DNA of 64,000 bases from Luteirhabdus salina (lineage in GTDB: Bacteria > Bacteroidota > Bacteroidia > Flavobacteriales > Flavobacteriaceae): assembly GCA_025384855.1 (NCBI GenBank), contig JALAHT010000001.1, forward strand, positions 1,183,064 to 1,247,063. Direction: 5' to 3'. A model generated the notes under the pieces. The model did no database searches and was not told the DNA's origin. It saw nothing but the letters and a program-made list of their open reading frames with translations. Below, one piece after another: positions 8,037-16,779 of the stretch (its first letter is position 1; every line of letters starts with the position of its first letter). The position numbers were made by a program, and so were the translations under genes.

Positions 8037-9389
8037 ATGGGAATAGAATCGTTTGATGTTTTCGTGATTGGAACGGGAACTGCCGGAAAAAGTGTCGCTT
8101 ACGACTGCGCTGCCGAAGGTATGCGAGTAGCGATTGCCGATAACCGTGAATTTGGAGGAACCTGTGCGAATCGCGGTTGCGACCCAAAGAAAGTGTTGGT
8201 AGGCGTAACCGAAGCATGGCAACGTGCGCAGGAATTGAAGGGAAAAGGAATTTCGGAAATACCAAATATCAATTGGGTGGAGTTACAAACTTTTAAAAAT
8301 ACGTTTACGGAGGCGGTGCCAGCCGCAACCGAACGTGATTTAAAGGAAGCAGGTATCGAGATGTACCATCAATCACCGCAATTTTTGGATGAAAACACCC
8401 TTTCGGTGGAAGGAAAGACGGTTAAGGCAAAAAAAATAGTCATTGCGACAGGTCAGAAACCCATGGAATTACCCATTCCCGGTCGCGAATACTTGAAGGT
8501 AAGCGATGATTTCTTGGATCTTGAAGAATTGCCAAAAAGTATCGTTTTTGTCGGCGCAGGTTATATCGGGATGGAATTTGCTCATATCGCGGCTCGCTGC
8601 GGAGCGAAAGTCACAGTAGTGGAAGCAGACGACCGACCATTGGCACCCTTCGATCATGATATCGTTTCACATCTGACGGAAGCTTCAGAAGCACTGGGGA
8701 TTGACTTTCATTTTAATGCGAAGGTTTCGGCTGTTGAAAAATTACAAAAGAATTATCGCGTGTCCTTCGAAAAGGATGGAAAGACCGAATCAATTGATGC
8801 TGCAATGGTGTTCAACACAGCAGGAAGAGTTCCTTCTATCGACATCCTCGATTTGGAGAAAGGAAATGTAGCATTTGAAAAAGCAGGTGTTTCCGTGAAT
8901 GAATATCTTCAAAATACGACGAATCCCTCGGTTTATGCCTGTGGCGATGTATCGGCTAGCGGAAGTTTACCGTTAACGCCCACATCCTCACAGGAAGCGC
9001 GAATCGTTTCCCAAAACATTCGAAAAGGAAATAAGAATAAAATGAATTTTCCGCCCGTCCCCTCGGTGGTGTTTACACTTCCACAGGTGGCCTCCATCGG
9101 ACTAACGGAGGATGAGGCCAGACGAAAAGGATACCATTTCACCATAGAATATAAAAGTGTTCCCGATTGGTACAACGCGAAGCGTATCAATGAAAAGACA
9201 TATGCATACAAAACAATAGTTGAAAAAGAGACCAACCTTATTTTGGGGGCTCATATTATTTCAGCCCAAGCAGGGGAAATGATCAATTTATTTGTATTGG
9301 CGATGTGTGGAAAATTGGAGTGCCAACACTTAAAAGCCATGATTTTCGCCTATCCGACTTGGGGGAATGATATTAAGGGGATGGTGTGA
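8037..9389 (+). CDS. FAD-dependent pyridine nucleotide-disulfide oxidoreductase lacking the C-terminal His-Glu pair
   Basis: A 450-residue flavoprotein of the glutathione reductase/dihydrolipoamide dehydrogenase fold. It has an N-terminal FAD motif (VIGTGTAGKS), the redox pair C43-C48 in GGTCANRGCDPKK, a second Rossmann motif (VFVGAGYIGMEFA), the FAD-binding YACGDV and a C-terminal dimerisation domain. The usual HPTxxE base motif is replaced by YPTWGN (Tyr439, Asn444), so this is not a standard glutathione or lipoamide reductase. It is the last gene of the DoxX-SDR operon. A bacillithiol, low-molecular-weight thiol or quinone substrate is possible; none is shown by the sequence. Confidence 0.88.
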   Translation: MGIESFDVFVIGTGTAGKSVAYDCAAEGMRVAIADNREFGGTCANRGCDPKKVLVGVTEAWQRAQELKGKGISEIPNINWVELQTFKNTFTEAVPAATERDLKEAGIEMYHQSPQFLDENTLSVEGKTVKAKKIVIATGQKPMELPIPGREYLKVSDDFLDLEELPKSIVFVGAGYIGMEFAHIAARCGAKVTVVEADDRPLAPFDHDIVSHLTEASEALGIDFHFNAKVSAVEKLQKNYRVSFEKDGKTESIDAAMVFNTAGRVPSIDILDLEKGNVAFEKAGVSVNEYLQNTTNPSVYACGDVSASGSLPLTPTSSQEARIVSQNIRKGNKNKMNFPPVPSVVFTLPQVASIGLTEDEARRKGYHFTIEYKSVPDWYNAKRINEKTYAYKTIVEKETNLILGAHIISAQAGEMINLFVLAMCGKLECQHLKAMIFAYPTWGNDIKGMV

Positions 9390-9426
9390 CTTTCGAAGGA
9401 ACCGAAGTCAGAATGCGAATGATAAA

Positions 9427-9451
9427 GGTGGCTGAGGCTCTCGAAGCCACC
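9427..9451. terminator. Palindromic repeat acting as bidirectional terminator
   Basis: GGTGGCT (9427-9433) pairs with AGCCACC (9445-9451) around GAGGCTCTCGA. It sits in the 65-base gap between two convergent genes. The loop-proximal core CTGAG-N-TCGAAG is shared with the hairpin at 62065-62101, while the stems differ and compensate. Confidence 0.65.
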
Positions 9452-9454
9452 GTA

Positions 9455-10258
9455 TTAATTCTTCCCAAAATACTCCTTCATCTTCAAATGCGGAGCGGTA
9501 TCTCGATTTTTGAATGCATGAACACTACTGCTTACAAATAGTATTGCCGCAACAAAAATTGCCGTATAGGTAACCGATTGATGTTCATTCAAATTTGCAA
9601 CGGCGATGGCAACAACCGCCCAAACGCCAACGAGCGCAAATTCACGCATATTACGTGTCCAGGTAATAGCCAAATTGATAACTCCAGCTACAAGTAACAT
9701 GATGATTGCCCAGGTAGGTTCAGAAATTCCCCAACCATTCCAATCGATACTGGTTAAATAGGCCGAAACATTCGCGATGCTTGCAACGGTTACCCATCCG
9801 CTATAAAACACGAACGGCCACCAAAGAAATGCGATTACAGATATAGGACCGTCCCAAAGCTCCATTCGGTTTCGCATCACAATCATTATTAATGAGAATA
9901 GGAGAACAAAAATGGCCAAAATAGAATAGCTGAAATAACCATACAGCCAAAACAAAACCCATAGGATATTTGCGGTACAGGAGAGGACAAACCACCAGCC
10001 TGTTTTCAGAATAAAGGCATCGTCACGAACCTTGGTAAAAAGACTTCGGCTTTGGTAGATAATGAAGCCGAGTAGAAGCAAATAAATTACGCCCCAAATG
10101 GAAAATGCATAGCCAGCCGGCGTAAATAAGTTTTGCATGCTTGCAGACACTTCTCCAATAGTAGTATTGTTGATGGCTCCCGTATTGGAAGCATAATTCA
10201 CAATTATAGTGGCGATAAAAGCGATAATATTCGCAATCTGTAGGGTTTTTTTCATCAT
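9455..10258 (-). CDS. TspO/MBR-like tryptophan-rich membrane protein
   Basis: A 267-residue polytopic protein with roughly seven to eight hydrophobic segments rich in Trp. The signature FTPAGYAFSIWGVIYLLLLG near residue 46 and LWWPFVFYSGWVTVASI match the long tryptophan-rich sensory (TspO-related) proteins of Bacteroidota. Classical TspO is about 160 residues with five helices, so this is the extended version. TspO proteins bind porphyrins or sterols; a function here is inferred only. A near-consensus -7 box (TATCTTTA, minus strand 10263-10270) sits just upstream of the ATG ATG start. Confidence 0.75.
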   Translation of the reverse strand: MMKKTLQIANIIAFIATIIVNYASNTGAINNTTIGEVSASMQNLFTPAGYAFSIWGVIYLLLLGFIIYQSRSLFTKVRDDAFILKTGWWFVLSCTANILWVLFWLYGYFSYSILAIFVLLFSLIMIVMRNRMELWDGPISVIAFLWWPFVFYSGWVTVASIANVSAYLTSIDWNGWGISEPTWAIIMLLVAGVINLAITWTRNMREFALVGVWAVVAIAVANLNEHQSVTYTAIFVAAILFVSSSVHAFKNRDTAPHLKMKEYFGKN

Positions 10259-10309
10259 CTTTTAAAGATACCCATTGCGAACTCGTTTTCAAAAAGCTTT
10301 TCAATTTCC

Positions 10310-10942
10310 TTAACGAAGCAGCAGCACTTCCCCTTCCACCAAGGCATAGACCTCGTCGGTTTCGGTAGGTTTCAGGATATATTTTCCTGTGAAGGTGCCG
10401 AAAGCGGGTAAAATAAGCTGCTTTTCACTTTTGAAGAAGCATGGCAGTTTCACACTTTGTCGTGCCAATCCTTGCAATCGCACCCCAGGATGAATATGTC
10501 CAGCAATGTTGAAAAAGTTTTCTTGTTCAATGGGATGATGCGTAAGTGAAAACCCTTCGATATCTAGAGAGGGAACGACCTGAATTCCCAGCGCCAAATA
10601 CTTATCTGGCGCGATGATGTCGTGATTGCCTGCCACTAAAATAATGGTTGCAGCAGTGTATTCTACCCATTTGGTGAAATCGTGCCATTCCTGATTCAAT
10701 TCACTATGAAACAAATCGCCTAAAAAGCAAACTGTTTTAGGGGAAAGCTCGTTTACGACATCCGTCAATTTCTCCAGATTTTGATACGCAACATGTGCGG
10801 GGATAGCGGAACCGTGTTTTCGGAAATGTGATACTTTCCCCAAGTGTACATCGGCCACTAATAGCATATCCTGATCTTTCCAATAGGCAGTGCCCGTTGG
10901 GTGGAAAAGAAATTCGTTATTGTGTATTGAAATCTGTTGCAT
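10310..10942 (-). CDS. pdeM: Ligase-associated DNA damage response endonuclease PdeM (metallophosphoesterase)
   Basis: A 210-residue calcineurin-like phosphoesterase. Metal-binding motifs in order: LLVADVHLGK (DxH), CFLGDLFHSE (GDxxH-like), VAGNHD (GNHD) and GHIHPGVRL (GHxH). It is the fourth member of the ligase-associated DNA repair cluster, downstream of the helicase and separated from it by a 69-base gap holding a palindromic repeat. A GACCTTTG box (minus strand 10956-10963) could provide its own promoter 13 bases before the start. Confidence 0.9.
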   Translation of the reverse strand: MQQISIHNNEFLFHPTGTAYWKDQDMLLVADVHLGKVSHFRKHGSAIPAHVAYQNLEKLTDVVNELSPKTVCFLGDLFHSELNQEWHDFTKWVEYTAATIILVAGNHDIIAPDKYLALGIQVVPSLDIEGFSLTHHPIEQENFFNIAGHIHPGVRLQGLARQSVKLPCFFKSEKQLILPAFGTFTGKYILKPTETDEVYALVEGEVLLLR

Positions 10943-10974
10943 TGCCGAGGAAGTGCAAAGGTCGTTATTTTTTT

Positions 10975-11007
10975 AGACCCACAGAGTATTCAAAACCCTG
11001 CGGGTCT
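10975..11007. repeat. Imperfect palindrome AGACCC...GGGTCT between helicase and pdeM
   Basis: AGACCC-a-CAG (10975-10984) pairs with CTG-c-GGGTCT (10998-11007), one mismatch, loop AGTATTCAAAACC. It is flanked by T-rich tracts on the plus strand. It looks like an intergenic interspersed palindrome or a weak processing/termination hairpin within the repair operon. Confidence 0.5.
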
Positions 11008-11011
11008 GATT

Positions 11012-13471
11012 TTATTTTTCACCCTGCAAGGTCATTCGTTTGATTCGATCCTTTAATTTTTCTGAAGAAAGTTTCTCGCGCAATCTATCGGTAATGATGG
11101 GGAAGCTAAAGGGCGTGTATTTTTCACATTGCTTCCAAACGATTTCCTGGGTAGCGATACGTTCCAATGCCATCCGTAAACGACCTTTCTCAAGCTGATG
11201 TTCAAAGGTCTCTCGAAAGGCTTGCTGATATAGTAAATTATCGGGTTCGTAATCGCGAAAGACATCGAATAGCAACTGACTGCTGCTTTGAAGGTGTTTG
11301 GTTTTTGCCATTTTGTTCGGATACCCCTGAAACACCATTCCGCTAATCACCGCAATGTCACGAAATTTCCTGCGAGCGAGTTCAGTACTATTCAAGCTTT
11401 TTTGAAGATCATCGAAAAGATAGTCGGTGGTGAAAAGGTTATTGTCAATTACCTGTTGAATGTCCAACGGCTTATCGCTTAAGAGTTCAAAGCCATAATC
11501 GTTATACGCTAACGAGAAGGTGATGGGTTGAAGTAAACTAATGCGATATGCTAATAAACTGCTCATCGCCTCATGAACGAAGCGGCCTTCAAAAGGATAA
11601 AATAACGCATGGTATCCTTCACGGGTTTTGAAGGTTTCAATCAAGAATTCATTTTCTGCGGGTACGATACTTTCCTGTTCCTGTCGGTGAAAAAGTTCGT
11701 GAAGTGCTTTCAATTCTGGAGTATTTCGTTTGTATTCGCCACCGCTTTGCAATTCTTCACGTAAAATAGCACTCATTTGTGAAGAGAGCGTCATGCGGCC
11801 ACCCATAAAACTCACTATTTTTGAAGATTTTTTCTTCGATCTTCGAACTTGGGCGACCATATTTCGCAATCGTACCAACTCTAACGTTCGCCCAGCAAAG
11901 ACAAATGTATCGCCAGGTTTCATTTTCCCAATGAAATATTCCTCAATGGTTCCGATAAAGCCACCACTGACGTATTTCACCAAAAGCATCGAATCGCTTA
12001 CGATGGTGCCGATGGAAAGTCGATGCATCATGGCAATTTTTCGACTTTCAACTTTGAAGATTCCTTCTGAAGAAACCTCAACGCGTTTGTATTCATCATA
12101 ACTTTGAAGGCTTTGACTTCCCAATGTGATAAAATTTAAACACCATTGCCATTGGTCCTCCGTAATACCTTGAAAGCAGAACGTATTTTGAATTTCAGGA
12201 AATATTTTGGAAGGTTTGAAGCCTTCACTTACCGCCAAGGTTACCAAATACTGAATTAGCACATCGAAACTCAAAAGATAGGGAATGCGATCTTCCATCA
12301 CTTCTTCCTTTACCGCTCTTTTTAGTGCGGAGGCTTCCACCAATTCCAGGGCGTGGGTCGGTAAAAAGTAAATGACCGAGGCTTCTCCCGGTCGGTGATT
12401 ACTCCGTCCGGCGCGTTGCAGGAACTTTGCAATTCCTTTCGGTCCGCCGATTTGAATAATCGTTTCCACTGGAGAAAAATCGACCCCTAAATCCAAACTT
12501 GAGGTCGCTACCACCGCTTTTAAGGTTTCATTTCGAATGGCCTGTTCTACCCAAAGGCGGGTGTCCTTTGCAATACTTCCATGGTGCATGGCGATTTCGC
12601 CGGCGAATTCTGGGTAGCGATTCAATATTTTTTGAAACCAAATTTCCGCTTGTCCACGCGTATTGGTGAATACTAAGGTCGTTTTACTCTTCTTAATGAT
12701 GGGAATGATTTCATCCAACAGATGTAGCCCAAGGTGTCCGCGCCATGGAAACTTTTCCATGGTTTTGGGAATAATGGACTGAACCTTTATTTTTCGCTTC
12801 CGCTTGGCGCGAATCAAGACGGAGTTTTCACGAAAGGCTGGGGCCATTCCCAACAATACATCCTGCGCCTGTTCCAGATTGCCAATGGTAGCTGAAATAC
12901 CCCAGATACGAAGCTCCGGACTGATGGTTTTGAGTCGCGATAGCCCCAATTCCATTTGTACGCCGCGTTTGCTTCCCAAGAGTTCGTGCCATTCGTCTAC
13001 TACCACTGCGGTTAGCGATTTGAACATTTTTTTATAGCCTTTGGAGGCTAGGAGAAGCATTAAACTTTCAGGGGTGGTGACCAACAAATCGGGCATGCTC
13101 CGCTTTTGTTTCGCCCGTTCTTTTTGAGGGGTGTCTCCGGTACGAATGCCGACAGTTAGACCGGTTTCAAGTTCATCGGCGAAGCGTTGGGCAGCTTGTT
13201 GAATTTCTACAGAAAGCGCACGGAGTGGGGTAATCCAAATAGCCTTTAATCCTTTTTGGTGCTTTGTCTTATACTCGGGATTGTCTTTTATGTATTGTAA
13301 CACAATCGGAATCCAGAGCGCATATGTTTTACCGCTACCGGTCGGCGCATTTAATAATCCGTGCTTCCCTTGTAAGAATGCCTTCCATGTTTTCCGTTGA
13401 AAGGGAAAGGACTTCCAGCCTTGGTCGGCAAACCAGGTTTCGGCTTTCTCAAGAAGTTCGGTTTGGGTCAC
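11012..13471 (-). CDS. Ligase-associated DNA damage response DEXH-box helicase (Lhr-like)
   Basis: An 819-residue superfamily 2 helicase. Walker A is APTGSGKTYALW, motif II is VVDEWHELLG (DEWH), motif III ISATIGN, motif IV LVFTNTRGQAE, and motif VI LQRAGRSNHRPG. A long C-terminal Lhr-type region follows. Lhr proteins are 3'-5' helicases on single-stranded DNA or RNA-DNA hybrids. Its start overlaps the ligase stop by 4 bases (ATGA), so ligase and helicase are translated together. The gene set is the established ligase-associated DNA damage response cluster. Confidence 0.93.
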   Translation of the reverse strand: MTQTELLEKAETWFADQGWKSFPFQRKTWKAFLQGKHGLLNAPTGSGKTYALWIPIVLQYIKDNPEYKTKHQKGLKAIWITPLRALSVEIQQAAQRFADELETGLTVGIRTGDTPQKERAKQKRSMPDLLVTTPESLMLLLASKGYKKMFKSLTAVVVDEWHELLGSKRGVQMELGLSRLKTISPELRIWGISATIGNLEQAQDVLLGMAPAFRENSVLIRAKRKRKIKVQSIIPKTMEKFPWRGHLGLHLLDEIIPIIKKSKTTLVFTNTRGQAEIWFQKILNRYPEFAGEIAMHHGSIAKDTRLWVEQAIRNETLKAVVATSSLDLGVDFSPVETIIQIGGPKGIAKFLQRAGRSNHRPGEASVIYFLPTHALELVEASALKRAVKEEVMEDRIPYLLSFDVLIQYLVTLAVSEGFKPSKIFPEIQNTFCFQGITEDQWQWCLNFITLGSQSLQSYDEYKRVEVSSEGIFKVESRKIAMMHRLSIGTIVSDSMLLVKYVSGGFIGTIEEYFIGKMKPGDTFVFAGRTLELVRLRNMVAQVRRSKKKSSKIVSFMGGRMTLSSQMSAILREELQSGGEYKRNTPELKALHELFHRQEQESIVPAENEFLIETFKTREGYHALFYPFEGRFVHEAMSSLLAYRISLLQPITFSLAYNDYGFELLSDKPLDIQQVIDNNLFTTDYLFDDLQKSLNSTELARRKFRDIAVISGMVFQGYPNKMAKTKHLQSSSQLLFDVFRDYEPDNLLYQQAFRETFEHQLEKGRLRMALERIATQEIVWKQCEKYTPFSFPIITDRLREKLSSEKLKDRIKRMTLQGEK

Positions 13472-15060
13472 TTCGGAATTAATGCTTTAAGATCGTCTAA
13501 GGTGTTCGCTTCTTCGATCGGTTTATCCTTTCGCCACCGTACCATTCTGGGAAAACGGGTTGCTACGCCACTTTTATGTCTGCTACTTTCGGCAATTCCC
13601 TCGAAAGCAATTTCGAAAACGTGATGGGGTGTTACACTTCGTACGGGTCCGAAGCGTTCCAAGGTATTTTTCTTAATCCAGGCATCAATCTGACGAAACT
13701 CCTTATCTGTTAATCCGGAATAGGCCTTTGCAAACGTCACTAATTCTTCTCCATCCCATAATCCGAAGGTGTAATCGGTATATAGGTTGGCACGTCGACC
13801 GTGACCACGCATCGCATAGGTAAGCACGGCGTCGATAGTGAAGGGATCGACCTTCCACTTCCACCAATCGCCTTTTTTTCGTCCAACTAGGTAGGGAGAA
13901 TCATGACGCTTCAGCATTAAGCCTTCACTTCGTTTTTCACGGGATAAATCGCGTTCGGCAGCGGCATCTTTCCAAGAATTGAAAGTCATGGTTTCACTTA
14001 AATACAAACCGATTTCATCGCATGGACAGTTGCTAATGAGTGTGTCTAAAATCTCTCTCCGCTCTGAAAACGGCTTGTCACGTATGTCTTCTCCTTCCCA
14101 CTCCAATAAATCATAAGCCGTTAGAATAACGGGTGTTTTTTCCAATAATTTTTTCGTCAGGTTTTTTCGTCCGATTCTCGTCTGTAACTCCCGGAAGTTT
14201 GCGATTTCACCATCCACAAACGGTAAAATTTCACCATCGAGCACGGTTCCATTAGGAATTTCTTTCAAAAAACGTTGAAACTCTGGATATTTGTCGGTAA
14301 CCAGCTCTTCACCACGCGACCAAACGAAGACTTCATCGTTCCGTATAATGACTTGTGCTCGAATACCGTCCCATTTATGTTCGAAGCTCCAGTTTGAAAT
14401 GTCATCCAATTCCTCTTGAAAATCATCCTCCACCGCATATGCCAGATAGAATGGATAGGGTTTGCTGAGGTAATCCTCTTCATTTTCCTCTAAAATGAGC
14501 TTTTTGTAGGTAGTTTTTTCGGGAGTCCAATCGCCCATCATCTTGTAGGCCAAGATATCCTCATCGATATCGGTCGCTTTAGCCAACGCACGGGTCATCA
14601 GTTTTTGACTCACCCCGATTCGGAAGCTACCCGTAATGATTTTGTTGAAGACAAATCGCTCGTAATAATCTAGTTTCAACCAATTTTCATGTAAGTACGC
14701 CTTCTTTTCATTCTCGGGAAGTGAACGTAGTTCAATAATTTCTGAGATATATTCCGAAAGCGATTTTTTGCTGGTAGATACGGTTTTTGGTAAGATTAAC
14801 GCAATCGTTTCAGCCAAATCGCCTACGATATGATAGCTTTCTTCGAAGAGCCATAGCGGAATGCCACTTAACTCGGTGGCCCATTCACGAAGTAAGGTCG
14901 TGTTTACGGGGCGTTTCGGACGACGATGGGAAAGAATGGCAATGGTCCAGAGTTTGTCATCATCTTCAGCGGTATTGAAGTAGTCTGCTAACGCCTGTAC
15001 CTTAACGTTCGTTTTGTTGGTACTATCTATGGTCTTTATGAGGCTGGCAAATTTTGACAT
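13468..15060 (-). CDS. ATP-dependent DNA ligase (bacterial LigB/C type)
   Basis: An ATP-dependent ligase of about 530 residues. The adenylation motif is EHKWDGIRAQV, with Lys as the nucleotide acceptor. Later motifs include LDGEILPF, AYDLLEWEGED, SEGLMLKRHDSPY and KGDWWKWKVDPF. The N-terminal DNA-binding domain begins MSKFASLIKTIDSTNKTN. I prefer the start at 15060 because family members begin at this point and GGAGAGGGG precedes it. An alternative at 15108 overlaps the exonuclease stop. It seals breaks together with the neighbouring exonuclease, helicase and phosphoesterase. Confidence 0.93.
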   Translation of the reverse strand: MSKFASLIKTIDSTNKTNVKVQALADYFNTAEDDDKLWTIAILSHRRPKRPVNTTLLREWATELSGIPLWLFEESYHIVGDLAETIALILPKTVSTSKKSLSEYISEIIELRSLPENEKKAYLHENWLKLDYYERFVFNKIITGSFRIGVSQKLMTRALAKATDIDEDILAYKMMGDWTPEKTTYKKLILEENEEDYLSKPYPFYLAYAVEDDFQEELDDISNWSFEHKWDGIRAQVIIRNDEVFVWSRGEELVTDKYPEFQRFLKEIPNGTVLDGEILPFVDGEIANFRELQTRIGRKNLTKKLLEKTPVILTAYDLLEWEGEDIRDKPFSERREILDTLISNCPCDEIGLYLSETMTFNSWKDAAAERDLSREKRSEGLMLKRHDSPYLVGRKKGDWWKWKVDPFTIDAVLTYAMRGHGRRANLYTDYTFGLWDGEELVTFAKAYSGLTDKEFRQIDAWIKKNTLERFGPVRSVTPHHVFEIAFEGIAESSRHKSGVATRFPRMVRWRKDKPIEEANTLDDLKALIPK

Positions 15061-15100
15061 CCCCTCTCCAGCACCAGTTGACTCAATATTATTTTTCTTT

Positions 15101-16120
15101 TCAGTCATCCGATTCAGATTTAACACTTTCTGAATTCTCCTCTTCGTATTGGGTCTTTTCCGTTCGGGCATCGTATCCTAATTCTTCTCGTAAATAGCGT
15201 GAAAAGATATCCGTATATCCATGGGTAGTGATTACTTTTTCACAACCGGTCGCTTTAATGGAATCCAATAATCCATCCCAATCGGCATGGTCGCTCAGCA
15301 CAAATCCACGATCTATCGCCCTTCTTCTTCGTGCTCCGCGAAAGGTCATCCATCCACTCGCACTTGCGGTCACGTAGGGAACCATTTTGCGAATCCAAGT
15401 TCCCCCGTGCGCACTTGGTGGAGCCACCACCAAATGGCCTGCAATATCTTGTTTGGATACTTCACGCGTGATCCTTGTTGTTTCGGGGAAGTCATAGTTT
15501 TCACGAAGGACGTTTGTCATATTCTCCACGGCACCATGGGTATATATTTTTCCGATGGAAGTATCTAAGTGTTTCAATAGGCGTTGTGCTTTTCCTAAGC
15601 TATAGCCAAATAGTACTGAAGTTTTTCCTTCACTTTTATTTTGTGCCCACCACGTATTAATGTCGGAGAATACTTCCGCCTGTGGTACCCATTTGAACGC
15701 CGGAAGTCCGAAAGTACATTCGGTAATAAACGTGTGGCATTTCACTGGTTCATAGGGTTCGGCTATACCATCATCTTCCGTTTTATAATCGCCTGTAAAA
15801 ACCCAAACCTCACCTTTATACTCCACCCGAACTTGAGAGGAGGCTACGATATGCCCTGCGGGATGAAGGCTAAAGGTGACCCCATTAATCGTAAAGGTTT
15901 CACCCCAATCCTTACCGGAAACTTCAATATCGCCCAAACGGTGCTTGATAATCGGAACGTTGTTATGCTGCGTGATGTATTGTTTATGGCCCCAACGACT
16001 ATGGTCGGCATGGCCGTGTGTCACGATGCACTTATCAACAGGTCGCCAGGCATCGATGTAGACATCGGCCTGTTCGCAGTAAATTCCTTTATCATTAAAT
16101 ACCAATAGTGGGTTTGCCAT
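15101..16120 (-). CDS. Ligase-associated DNA exonuclease (metallo-beta-lactamase fold)
   Basis: A 339-residue MBL-fold nuclease. Zinc ligands are in VTHGHADHSRWG (HxHxDH) and LHPAGHIVASSQV. A later aspartate is in FTGDYKTE, and the C-terminal LSDHADWDGLL and ITTHGYTD are beta-CASP-like motifs. It is the first gene of the four-gene repair operon (exonuclease, ligase, helicase, PdeM), whose members are all on the minus strand. Confidence 0.92.
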   Translation of the reverse strand: MANPLLVFNDKGIYCEQADVYIDAWRPVDKCIVTHGHADHSRWGHKQYITQHNNVPIIKHRLGDIEVSGKDWGETFTINGVTFSLHPAGHIVASSQVRVEYKGEVWVFTGDYKTEDDGIAEPYEPVKCHTFITECTFGLPAFKWVPQAEVFSDINTWWAQNKSEGKTSVLFGYSLGKAQRLLKHLDTSIGKIYTHGAVENMTNVLRENYDFPETTRITREVSKQDIAGHLVVAPPSAHGGTWIRKMVPYVTASASGWMTFRGARRRRAIDRGFVLSDHADWDGLLDSIKATGCEKVITTHGYTDIFSRYLREELGYDARTEKTQYEEENSESVKSESDD

Positions 16121-16273
16121 AATGCTGATTCAATAGCAGCATAAAATTAAGGGATTGCAAGGCAACTCCTAAGGGATTAAGAAAAGTTTAGTGGTCGCGA
16201 ACTTGAGATGTAAAAAATGATTTTCGACATAAAAGAAACACCAGGATTCTTCGGAAATTTTTTCAGCAAGGCC

Positions 16274-16281
16274 TATATTTG
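16274..16281 (+). promoter_or_regulatory. -7 promoter box of the TerB-like gene
   Basis: TATATTTG matches TAnnTTTG and lies 17 bases before the ATG at 16299. The 178-base gap upstream (16121-16298) holds nothing else I recognise. Confidence 0.6.
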
Positions 16282-16298
16282 TAGCCTAAATCAATATT

Positions 16299-16727
16299 AT
16301 GTCATTTACCGATCTGTTTGAATCCGGAGAGCACTCAAGAAATTTGAGTCATTTTGCTTCTATCGCCAATATCGCATCTATTGATGGCGAAATAAATGAA
16401 GAAGAAGAGCGTTTGTTGAAGCGCTTTGCCCAAAAATTGGGCGTTGATGAGTCGGAATATAAAGCGGTCTTAAAAGATCCAAAGAAATATCCTATCAATC
16501 CTCCAAACTCTGCCGATAAGCGGTTGGAGCGTATGCACGATTTGTTTGAAATGATCTTTGCCGACCATGAAATCGATGATCACGAGCGATTTTTGATCGA
16601 GCGCTATGCTATCGGATTGGGCTATACGGCTGAATTGGCAAAAACACTCATCGAACGTTCCATCGATATTTACGAGGGTGGATTGGATTTTGAAGATTAC
16701 CGCTATTTGTTGAACAAGCGCGGCTAA
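16299..16727 (+). CDS. TerB-like (DjlA N-terminal-like) helical protein
   Basis: A 142-residue all-helical acidic protein. It has two DGEINEEEERLLKRFAQ / DHEIDDHERFLIERYA repeats of the TerB fold, where conserved acidic residues follow helix turns and could bind metal. TerB-like proteins appear in tellurite/stress clusters and as stand-alone cytoplasmic proteins of unknown job. It stands alone on the plus strand, with a clear promoter and a shared terminator. Confidence 0.78.
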   Translation: MSFTDLFESGEHSRNLSHFASIANIASIDGEINEEEERLLKRFAQKLGVDESEYKAVLKDPKKYPINPPNSADKRLERMHDLFEMIFADHEIDDHERFLIERYAIGLGYTAELAKTLIERSIDIYEGGLDFEDYRYLLNKRG

Positions 16728-16748
16728 TTCGATTTCAATAAAGAAATT

Positions 16749-16777
16749 AAAGGCTTCTCCTCTTTCGAGAAGCCTTT
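16749..16777. terminator. Bidirectional intrinsic terminator between the TerB-like gene and fbp
   Basis: AAAGGCTTCTC pairs with GAGAAGCCTTT around a 7-base loop, and T-rich tracts follow on both strands. It closes the TerB-like gene and the convergent fbp, whose stop codon is 3 bases away. Confidence 0.88.
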
Positions 16778-16779
16778 GT

